NCBI RefSeq assembly: GCF_901709675.1
Contig: NC_051098.1
Span: 490,000-553,999, forward strand
DNA length: 64,000 nucleotides
Source: Syngnathus acus
Taxonomy: Eukaryota > Chordata > Actinopteri > Syngnathiformes > Syngnathidae
Reading direction: 5' to 3'
The position numbers and the translations under genes were made by a program. This document shows positions 55,674-64,000 of the stretch, in pieces. Within the stretch, counting starts at the first letter, position 1. Each line of letters starts with the position of its first letter. The notes below the pieces were generated by a model, which was not told the origin of the DNA, did not search any database, and saw nothing but the letters and a program-made list of their open reading frames with translations.

Positions 55674-55916
55674 ATGGGAAATTTAGATAGTAAGCGAAAG
55701 TCCCTACCCCGACATGAACAAAAATGCAAAGATTGGAAAATAATTGAAAGGCAGGATACCGACCGACTTAAAAAAGATTCGATAAATGGGTTAAAAAATA
55801 TAAATTTGAGGGAGAACTAGAAGAAGTACAAGAGCGGGAAGAGAAAACACATGCTACAAATTCAAAACTAAAGATCATAGCGAAGTTGTATCCGCAAATA
55901 CATGACACACAAAATT
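55674..55916 (+). pseudogene. ERV gag, N-terminal (matrix) remnant
   Basis: The ATG at 55674 is followed by Gly-Asn, a myristoylation-type start. A one-base shift near 55780 moves the frame; the second frame continues to a stop near 55917. The length suggests a partial matrix domain. Confidence 0.65.
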
Positions 55917-56498
55917 GAGGAATCACCTCCTCCTTATGGGTTGATGGACAGAGCCACTAGGCAGAAAAGCCCGCTAGAAATGGATTGGTCAAAGGAAATC
56001 AGAGCAAATTATACAGAAATAGGGAGAACAAAGCAAAATGATAATGAAACCTTTGATGAGTATCGAGTGCGCATGACAAAAGTGTTTAAAACACACAGTG
56101 GACTGGTGGAAGATAATGCGCCTCAAGGTGCTTATCAACAGCAATTAAAAAATGCCATCCACGCAGGGTCCAGACCAGCAATACAAGGCTGGGTGATCAA
56201 ACATTATATAGGCATGAACACCGGAACTTTGGAGGAATACATAAATCATGCCCTCCATGCGGAAAAAGTAGTAATAGACAAACGAAAACGAACGAAAGCT
56301 ACAAAAGACACTTTTCTGGTAGACCAGGATAGTGACACTTTTTACCAAAATGCAGGCAGAGGACAGAAAGGCCAGAGAGGGCGAGCAATGTCTAACAGAG
56401 GAGGCTTTAGAGGCCGAGGAAGAGGAGTTGTGCAACCTCCAATAGAATGCTGGAATTGCGGAGAAAACGGTCACATGGCACGTGACTGCACAAATTAA
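55902..56498 (+). pseudogene. ERV gag, C-terminal part with PPPY and CCHC
   Basis: 198-residue frame. A PPPY late-domain motif is at residues 9-12, a capsid-like stretch at about 45-125, an Arg-Gly-rich region at 152-176 and a CCHC zinc knuckle (C183, C186, H191, C196) before the stop. The capsid is shorter than in complete gag proteins, so internal sequence is lost. It probably joined the upstream matrix frame in the ancestor. Confidence 0.75.
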
Positions 56499-58432
56499 CA
56501 AAGACAGTTATGACTAGGCCAAAACCAAATCAAATCAGGTTTCCATGTAATGAAGTGGGAACCTGGCTGCCAAAATTAAAGAGAAATTAGCTTAAATATA
56601 CAGGAGATATTTGTGTTAAAAGGATAAAGTAAGATAAAGAAACACTGAAGTTAAAATTGGCTAAATAAATGGAAAAAAAATACAAATAGCTTCTAAAAGT
56701 AAAATAAAGAATAAATCTGACAAGTAAGACGAGCAAAAAGGTGTTCTTAGTGGGATCTATGTGGTCTTATACGTATGTTGTGCGTCATCCTTTTGTGTTG
56801 GTGTGTGTGCGCGCAGAGGATCCTCATGAATGGGTGTGTATATGTGTGCGCGAGTGAGATGTGTGTCCTATGGAAGACATCAGTAATGGAGAATGTTCAG
56901 GAAGCTGTTTAGGAATAATAGGAAAATTGAGAAGTAGGCGATAATGTGTTTAAGTTGGTTGGAGAAATTGAGATGAGCAGTGTGTGGCAGAAAGTGACTA
57001 GAACGGTGGCTTGATAGGACGAGAATAAGAGACAGCAAATGTTGTGTAGAAGACAGTGAAAGATGTCGAATGTGAACATGACGAGGGGCGCAACAGCAAA
57101 GCTGGCCTGCCCTTTGAGAGGGCGAGACTGATAAGCGTGCCTGCGCTCGCGCGTTGTCGCGGGGCGGGGCTGTGCGCGTGGGCCTTTGCTATGCTCGTGT
57201 GGGCGGTGTGCCGGCATCATGGTTGTTGCAGGAAATGGCCAGCCTGTGACCAATCAACATTGATGCTGCGCCCCCCCTCGCACGAGGGGTGCTATGGCTG
57301 CGGGCGAAGCAGGGAAAGTGTGAGTTTCTCAGAGAATGTTTGAATATTTGAAACAGGGTGATGCTTAAGGAAGATGTGACAATATTTGCATGAAGGATAA
57401 AAGGCGCTGATGAGAAAAAAAGTGTAATCAAAACGTCAAAATAGAGGATGACGTTTGCGCAGCGTTGTTTGTTGGTATTGTTTGTGAGCTGTGTCTCTGC
57501 TGTAAGTTTTTGTGTTGTCTGTGTGCTGTCAGTGTTGTGTTAAAATTGGCTAATGTAGGTGCACAAAAGAATTTGCTAGACTGTAGTCTATCTGATTTGC
57601 ACCGCAAAACAAAAGCAATTTTGTGAAAATAAGAAGAAAAGAAAGGCAAGCAATTTTTTTGTGGGCAGAAACTGGTCCACACTGCATTAATGCCTAGCCC
57701 TGATGAAACAAAATTTGAGAGATGGAAAGAACTTGCTTTCTGGAATTGGATGAAGCAAAATTATTAAATAACAACATTTCAAAGCTAAATTTAGGAGAAA
57801 TAGTCGATTGGTTGTGTCAAGACTACACAAGTTTTTACATTTGAGAATAAGAGAGTGATTGAGTTAGTTAAAGTTAAGACACAACAACAATTGACTATTA
57901 TATTAATTTACTGGCGGTTATTTTGTTGGTTTTTATCTTTTTATCTTGATTGGTTTGACACCTTGAGGGAGAAAAGATTAGGATGTGGACCACGGGTTGA
58001 GACAACCAGTTACACACGCAAAGCATGTGTGCACTGGGACACTGAGAAGCATTTTGAAAGGTGTGTCAAGTTAAATGAAGATGAAATCATATGTAGTAAT
58101 ACAACACTTTACTACATATGGATGCTCTAAATCATACAATTGAGTAAAATAAAACATACATTTTTATTTTCATTCAAATTGCTAAGATTCTTGTGATAAA
58201 CGATGAGAGAATGATTGAAAAGAAACTACAAGAAACTACAACTAAGCTAGTTGTGGAAGCAGTCCAATTGCCACGAAAAATAGCTATATGCACGTGTGCA
58301 GGGCACACATGAGACTGATAAGGTGCCAAGAGGTAACAAGCTTGCGGACGGAACCGCATAGCTGTAGTGCAAAAGACGCTTCAAATTTTGTACACACAAG
58401 AAGCAGATTAAATTACTGAAACGTTTTTAAAG
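56499..58432 (+). other. ERV interior without recognisable pol
   Basis: The region where protease, RT and RNase H are expected has no RT motif in any frame. It includes a GC-rich stretch near 57080-57300 and AT-rich flanks. It may be foreign or rearranged sequence. Confidence 0.45.
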
Positions 58433-59035
58433 ATGTGCAGCGACAAAGTCCATAGACTGAAATTCGATTATGGACGAAAAGAGGGGCAAGAGTGGAGAAT
58501 GGTATCTATAAATGACCAGAAGACTGACCTATCCTACAAAAACCTATACAAGTGGGCAGCAATATTGAGCCATGGTTGTGTGTCGCATGGCTCAAGAGGG
58601 GGGATAATGGGGCAGTTCAGTCAGCTTTATACAACATATGAATTGATTCCTATTCAAAACATTTATAAAACAAAATTTTTGTAGAGTTTGTTTAACATGT
58701 GCTAAACACAATCCACAGGGTTATAATGCCTGGTCATAATAGATGCATTCTCAAAATGGTTGAATTGGCTTCAACAAAAACACTGAATGCCTTAACAGTG
58801 GCAAAAAACATTATGTAAAGAAATAATACCGAGATATGGGATTTCAGAAATTAATTCTCATGACAGGACTGGTATAAAGTGTGAAAATGTGCATGAAAAA
58901 AACTGGAAGATCATGGACAAAATGTTTAGACCTGGTCAAACTGTTCATAAATATTACAATTACTGTGGGTTTAACCCCGTATAAAATTGTTTGGGCGACA
59001 ATATAGATTACCATGTTTTGGAACCAAGTGGGAAA
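58433..59035 (+). pseudogene. ERV integrase remnant
   Basis: 58560-58735 encodes an HHCC-like zinc-binding region ending in a Cys-x2-Cys motif. 58735-58870 resembles the core around the first catalytic Asp (IIDAFSKW). Near 58965-58995 a short C-terminal piece (GLTPYKIVW) is seen. Stops and shifts lie between them, and the second catalytic region is altered. Confidence 0.65.
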
Positions 59036-59279
59036 CTAAGGATGATTAAAATTTGGTAGAAATAAAAAAGACAAAAGGAAACAATGCTGTTTAAAAGATC
59101 AATTTGACCTTTGCAGGATGATCTGCTGTGTTGGATCTGGACTGCAATGAAAATATGATGTTTATATGTTTACTTTGTCAACAACCACTGTAGATGTTAA
59201 AGAATGGGATGATTATATCTAGAATTAATGTGGATATTTTGTTTCAGGTAACTATAAGAGTTACTGAAAAACGAAACAA

Positions 59280-59579
59280 TTGATTGCTAATGGCAAAACA
59301 AGCTGTAAAGACAAGAAGCAGAAATTGAATATGTCATATGTATGGATTTGCGACCGATTTCTTTATGTTGTATCGTTGCCATTGACCAAAGATTGTGTGA
59401 AATCTGTCACATCTACTGATTGTGAAATGTGTGACAGAGCATTCTATACAGTAATATCCATTGAAAAAAGAAAAAAGAAGCCATTGCTTCCAGAGAATGT
59501 AGTCAAGCTAAATTGTATATGTATCAACATGCCAAGATCTGGGAAAAAGCTGGAAAACAAACAAACAAAATGTCTTTAA
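59280..59579 (+). pseudogene. Possible ERV envelope surface-subunit fragment
   Basis: 99-residue Cys-containing frame directly before the transmembrane-subunit fragment. Assigned by position only. Confidence 0.4.
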
Positions 59580-59676
59580 ATTTGAGAGGCGACGATGATC
59601 TGACTGAAATTGATGCAATCAGAGTCCCCAGAGGAGTTCCTGATTAATAAGAATTAATTGACCAAATTGTAGCAGG

Positions 59677-60162
59677 ATGGGAGTCTTCCATTTGCTGGTG
59701 GTGTACGATGAACAAGAACGTCGACATGATAAATTACAACCATTGCAACATGCAGAAATTGGGCAAAGGACACAAGCGGGACTTGAGGCAGTGCACGAAC
59801 AGCTAGCCGCGCCTTCCCTAATGTCAATCCCGAACCGCAATGCTCTTGTTATGTTGTTGTCTGAGAAAGGAAGGGTCTGCGCAATGTTCAGGGAACAATG
59901 CTGCACCTTCATCCAGGATGACACCGCCCCTGATGGGAGCCTGACGAAGGCGATTGCAAGCTTGCAATCCCTCAAAACGAGGATGAAAGAGCACAAGTGG
60001 ATGACTGCTTTTGGGAAGTATAAAGCCCTTGTGTCCTCAATTACTGCTATACTCACCTTGCGTGGTTGTTGTTGTATTCCATGTCTCCGTGCTCTGTTTA
60101 ATCGTCTCATCACTACAGCAATATCGCCCATGGAAGACAGGATGGCCGGGGTATGCCTCTAA
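59677..60162 (+). pseudogene. ERV envelope transmembrane-subunit fragment
   Basis: 161-residue frame with an Asn/Leu-rich helical stretch, a C-x6-CC motif (C68, C75, C76) typical of gamma-type envelopes, and a hydrophobic membrane segment at about 117-137 followed by Cys residues. The fusion-peptide part upstream is out of frame or lost. A conserved captured envelope gene of percomorph fishes is known; kinship with it is possible but untested. Confidence 0.75.
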
Positions 60163-60387
60163 TGTCTGAACGCCAGCATGTTGATGATAACGATGATGAT
60201 GATGGAATTTTTGCACTTGGGTTTACAGACTTCTTCCCAGATCTGGGTGTTTCCGAATGATAATATCGCAATGTTTATCCTTTCTTGGTGTAAACTTATT
60301 TGTGCTCATACTTGTGATCCTACGGCTGAAAATCTTTTTGAAGTGGCCGCTTTTAGGTGATAAGATGGTCTCTGAGAACTTATGATA

Positions 60388-60400
60388 AACAGGAGGGAAT
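60388..60400 (+). other. ERV polypurine tract
   Basis: aacaggagggaat immediately before the 3' LTR; primes plus-strand synthesis. Confidence 0.8.
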
Positions 60401-61143
60401 TGTTAGAAAAATGTATATATATGTTATCATGCGTTCTCTAATCAATGCTTTACCGCAATATTACTGCAATATATGCTTGCTGTTTGGCCTTGCTGTTTAA
60501 TTGATGTACCACAGAAGAGAAAAGGTACGGCTGGGCCAGGAGAGAGGTTACAGCTGGGTCAGACAGGACGCAGCTGACAACTCAGCAAAAAGAAGACATC
60601 TACCGAGACAGTTCCTTCTTAACAAAGACCACTTTGTTAGACAACATGCCTCATTGCTGTCTTGCACCTCAGATGAACCTACAAGTGACCATCAAAGTCT
60701 GGGTTTTCCAAACTATCTTGATCGTAAGATTATGTTAGTGCGTATCCAGTAATAAATAACCTAGCTTGTCTCATCCTACACAAGGTCGTAAAACATCCCT
60801 TGCTATGTTTTGACTAGAGATCAAGGGCTTTCTCTTCTCTTCTCAACTCAAACTCCTTTTCCTCACGTTCTTATTAGTATGTAACACCTGGTGATTTTTT
60901 GCTTACGAGGCAAAGCCCACGTGCTTCCCCCTTCCTTTAGGGGCTTTTGTCTCATAATTGTGGGTAGGGCAAATCCAAATAAAAAGAGCGGGAGTGTACA
61001 CAGATATTTAGTGTAGTGAGATTGTTGTAAGCTGTCTGTACTGCACTCCTCGCGAGAAAAGACTTAATATTCTGTCTCACTTGTGGTTTGTTTGCTGTTG
61101 CTCTTCTCTTAATAGTTGTTCAGTCAGCTAATTAAACCTGACA
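60401..61143 (+). repeat. 3' LTR
   Basis: 743 bp, matches the 5' LTR apart from small gaps and a few substitutions. Confidence 0.92.
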
Positions 61144-61411
61144 ACCAATGCGTTAGATCGAACTTTAGTCAGTTCCGATCATTTTATAGGAGATCGTTTG
61201 AGAAACGCGATTGTTTACAGAGGGCTCGTTGGTTATTGGCTAGTGGATGCATACCGCAACCCTAGTCAACCTCAGTTTGTTGCAGTATAGCTTCTATTTT
61301 ATGCGCCTTATAATCCGGTGCGCCTTATATATGGACAAAGTTTTAAAATGGGCCGTTCATTGAAGGTGCGCCTTATAATCCGGTGCGCCTTTTAGTGCGG
61401 AAAATACGGCA

Positions 61412-62077
61412 TAGTCTTGACTCCATCACGGGCGAGAGTACCATTTTTACCCAGAGGGCAACCTTTGTCCAAATTCACTACACCACGACTAGTAAAGGAC
61501 TATGTTAGATTAGATTGAGCGTCGACGTCATTGAAAAATAACATCATGAGGCTTTTAAAAATGCCTATAGTAGCCAAACAATCAACTTTACATTGTAGAC
61601 ACGTTTCAGTTCATCCACCGGCCGTGAGCACTGATGACGAATACTTTGTATTGTCCATCGATCCATTTTCTGTACCGCTTGTCCCCACGGGGGGTCGCGG
61701 GCGTGCTGGAGCCAATCCCAGCAGTCATCGGGCAGTAGGCGGGGGACACCTTGAAACGTTTGCCAGTCAATCGCAGGTTACACAGAGACGAAAAAACCGT
61801 CCGCGCTCGCACCTACGGGCAATTTGGAGCGCTCAATGGGGCCTATCATGCATGTTTTGGGGAAATGGAAGGAAACCAGAGTGGAGAACGTGCACAATGC
61901 AAACAAACAGGTCGGGGAAGGGAGTTGGAACCGAACGCTATGAGCAGCAGAGCAAGCGTGGACTCACAACAACACGTTTTAAGTGTAAACATTTCCATAG
62001 AATCGCCATCAAGTGGTGCGTTTTATATTTGGGTGAAACGCAATTGATTATTATTTGGTTACCATTTACATTTTGAT
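61412..62077 (-). repeat. Spacer upstream of U1, copy 3
   Basis: Continues the spacer interrupted at 52108, then matches 36660-37340. Holds the fish repeat at about 61660-61800. Confidence 0.6.
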
Positions 62078-62241
62078 CAGGGGAGAGCGCGAACGCAGTC
62101 CCCCACTACCAGAAATTATGCAGTCGAGATTCCCACATTTGGGGAATTCGCAGGGGTCAGCACAACCGGAGTGCAATGGCTGAACCTCACCCTGGGTGAA
62201 CCACCTTCTTGATCACGGTATCTCCCCTGCCAGGTAAGTAT
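62078..62241 (-). ncRNA. U1 snRNA gene, copy C
   Basis: 164 nt on the minus strand, full length, the length of human U1. It lies in the position that is truncated in units 1 and 2. 5' AUACUUACCUGGCAGGGGAG and all landmarks intact. Confidence 0.97.
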
Positions 62242-62930
62242 GAGTTGTACAAGTCGCCGGGGCCGAAGTCTTTACCGCGCACACCATCTTCAGTCAGAGG
62301 CTAATTTGCTACAAAAGTGTGAGCACACATATTCGGTGGATGAGACAGCATTCGTAGAACTGTAACATAGTACACCTTTAGTCATTACAAAACCAAAACA
62401 TTATAAATTAAGTAAAAAATAGATTCAAAACATTACCATCATGCTTTGCTTCTTTTTCTACTGCCTCCACGCCTTTGTTCACCTCCTTTTTCTTAGAGTC
62501 GCCATCTAGTGGTGATGGCAGCAACCATAATAAACCATAATAAATGAAGTCAAAACATGCCCATCATGCATTGCCTCTTTTCACCTGAGAACCCTAAAAC
62601 GGTATGAATTTGTATTTATTGAAAATCTCCAACATTACCGCAGAAAAATATATATATTTCTTTTTCTGAACAAGTTTTGGAAATTACATTTTCTTAAACT
62701 TTTGAGAACAAGAATTGTACTAAAAATTCATGAAAGGAAAATCTCAAGCAATGAAAGACATTTTAATCATATTTTAGAACGGTTACGTAAATTCTTGCTG
62801 CCGCTCAAGTCGAGCCGTCATGAACTTGAATCAAACCCTATCAAGACGTCATTGACTTTCTGCTTTATCCTGTGAGAATAAAGCTAACGGATTGTGATGT
62901 AAACTACTCTCGATTTGACCAGTAGAGGGG
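62242..62930 (-). repeat. U1 upstream/U2 downstream spacer, copy C
   Basis: Same as 41209-41894. Confidence 0.6.
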
Positions 62931-63117
62931 GGTGCACCGTTCCTGGAGGTACTGCAATACCAGGTCGATGCGTGGAGTGGACGGAGCAAGCACCTATTCC
63001 AGCTCCCTGCTCCAAAAATCAATTTAATATATGGTCCCCAGATAGGGGACGTATCAGATATTAAACTGATAAGAACAGATACTACACTTGATCTTAGCCA
63101 AAAGGCCGAGAAGCGAT
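62931..63117 (-). ncRNA. U2 snRNA gene, copy C
   Basis: 187 nt on the minus strand. One change from copy B2 in the conserved CCCCUAUCCGGGG hairpin (gtccccagatagggg on the plus strand). GUAGUA and Sm site intact. Confidence 0.96.
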
Positions 63118-64000
63118 AACCAAAACTGGGTATGAGGAAACTACTTCAATAAAGAGACTACCAATTCAAGTTACGGTTTGAATATATCGACTCATACTAA
63201 TGCCACGTAGCGACCACCCAAACAACAACTATTAACAGTCTGGAATGATAATGCGTCACTGTGCTGTTTTCAACCTGCGCATCGATCAAATGGTTGCAGA
63301 TTTTCGGGTGTTCACGTAGGTTTAGTGTCAGTTGGTTCACGTTGACCCAATAGAATAACGATGAACTGAGCTCCTGATGGGAATAGCTATTAATGACCAA
63401 CAAAACGAATTAGTCATTCGCCAAAAACAATCCGATCTTTGGATACATTTCGGGACCGAAAGCACAATAGCTGTTTGATGAACATTTTGACGGAAAAAAA
63501 AAAACACGCAGAAAAAAAAACACGCGGCCCACTTCGCCAAACTACTTCCTATTTTCTGCTGTGGCAAATTACATTAACCCTCGAATGCCACCATCGCAGT
63601 GGAGGTGAATTGCATTCCAATCCATGCCGGCATTTCTTAACACTCATTTGAGAAATTACGATCGTCTTTTGTTTCCCGATTTGTGTTGAATAAAAATCTG
63701 AAATTACAAATGTGAAAATAACACACGGAAATCGGATCATTTCCCGTTCTCTCATACCAAAAGTACACGGACCAAGACATACAACTGTTTATACGTTCAA
63801 AACTCACACTCAAATAGTTGCCCAATCGATAGGTGACGCTGTTTGAAATAACGAGCGCCAACGTCGTGAATCAGGTATCCGTAATCCTGTGCGCCAACAA
63901 TGTTTAAAGGAAAAAACACATTAATGAACACAAAATACTCGTTAAACTGTCTATTTAGGTGGAGTCCTTCTAAGTATAGTAAATCTATGAACGTCTATTG
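63118..64000. promoter_or_regulatory. Divergent U2/U5 spacer, copy C (cut by window end)
   Basis: Same as 42081-43062. The next U5 should begin about 100 bp beyond the window. Confidence 0.55.

Larger units (their letters stand above)
54190..61143 (+). mobile_element. Endogenous retrovirus, gamma-type envelope, pol largely missing
   Basis: Two near-identical LTRs (54190-54926 and 60401-61143), each starting TGTTAG and ending CTGACA, are flanked by an exact 5 bp duplication accaa (54185-54189, 61144-61148). The provirus has a primer binding site, a duplicated leader, gag remnants, integrase fragments and envelope fragments. Protease and RT could not be found, so it cannot replicate alone. The LTR pair differs mainly by short gaps, so insertion was fairly recent. 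Confidence 0.92.
52109..61409. mobile_element. pogo-ended element carrying a tandem array and an ERV
   Basis: The left end ccgtattttccggactata and right end gcggaaaatacgg are inverted. Sub-terminal gcgccttatagtcc-type motifs occur twice at each side. It is inserted at a TA: the empty site gaaagtatagtc is seen at 36655 and 45515. The right TA reads CA. No pogo transposase is present. The interior holds eight ~250 bp repeats (52348-54189) and a retrovirus (54190-61143). The part from 61224 to 61409 returns to the pogo-like right end. Confidence 0.75.
50302..64000 (+). repeat. snRNA array, unit 3 (partial, with 9.3 kb insertion)
   Basis: LINE-C, spacer split by the 52109-61409 element, then a full U1 (62078), U2 (62931) and the divergent spacer up to the window end. 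Unlike units 1 and 2 it has one U1-U2 pair, with an intact U1, directly after the LINE-C spacer. Confidence 0.8.

Noticed and set aside
57056-57343. 95-codon frame in the ERV interior
   Set aside because: GC-rich stretch with open frames on both strands, no similarity to retroviral proteins.
36527-64000. U4, U6, U12 or 5S rRNA genes in the array spacers
   Set aside because: Searched by eye for their conserved 5' ends and internal boxes; none found.

Overview
The window looks like repeat-rich teleost nuclear DNA, probably from a spiny-rayed (percomorph) fish. The evidence is two recognisable exons of a vertebrate gene (brip1/FANCJ), a tRNA-derived SINE, several fish-type jockey-superfamily LINEs, many hAT, Tc1/mariner and pogo-like DNA transposons, a gamma-type endogenous retrovirus, and a linked U1-U2-U5 snRNA gene array of the kind reported in some fishes. 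The species cannot be named from the sequence.

Region 1-15.3 kb is nested transposons. The centrepiece is a complete 5.24 kb foldback element (1901-7139). It has ~1 kb inverted arms built of ~145 bp tandem repeats and a near-perfect 9 bp target duplication. It carries one intact 784-codon ORF that appears to join a Mutator/NOF-like DDE transposase to a C-terminal ubiquitin-specific-protease-like domain. It sits inside an older hAT element that has its own perfect 8 bp duplication. Further right are pogo-like, Tc1-like, hAT/BED and LINE copies nested in each other.

Region 15.3-31.3 kb holds the only host protein-coding gene seen: the first two coding exons of brip1 (15449-15538 and 29233-29344). 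They are separated by a 13.7 kb intron filled with LINEs, a pogo-like element, an LTR, a hAT pseudogene and a SINE. Two identical E2F-like sites lie just upstream of the first exon. No later brip1 exon was found before the assembly gap (31301-31500) or after it.

Region 31.5-64 kb is a satellite block invaded by a LINE, then a snRNA array. The array repeats as a ~6.58 kb unit: LINE-C, truncated U1, U2, intact U1, U2, U5, with U1 and U2 on the minus strand and U5 on the plus strand. The first copy has a LINE inside a U2 gene and a hAT in a spacer. The third copy is split by a 9.3 kb pogo-ended element that contains eight ~250 bp tandem repeats and a 7 kb endogenous retrovirus. The window has three full-length U1, four uninterrupted U2 and two U5 genes, plus two truncated U1 copies and one interrupted U2. 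These RNAs would act together in the spliceosome; almost everything else is mobile DNA. Family assignments rest on motif recognition by eye, without database searches.
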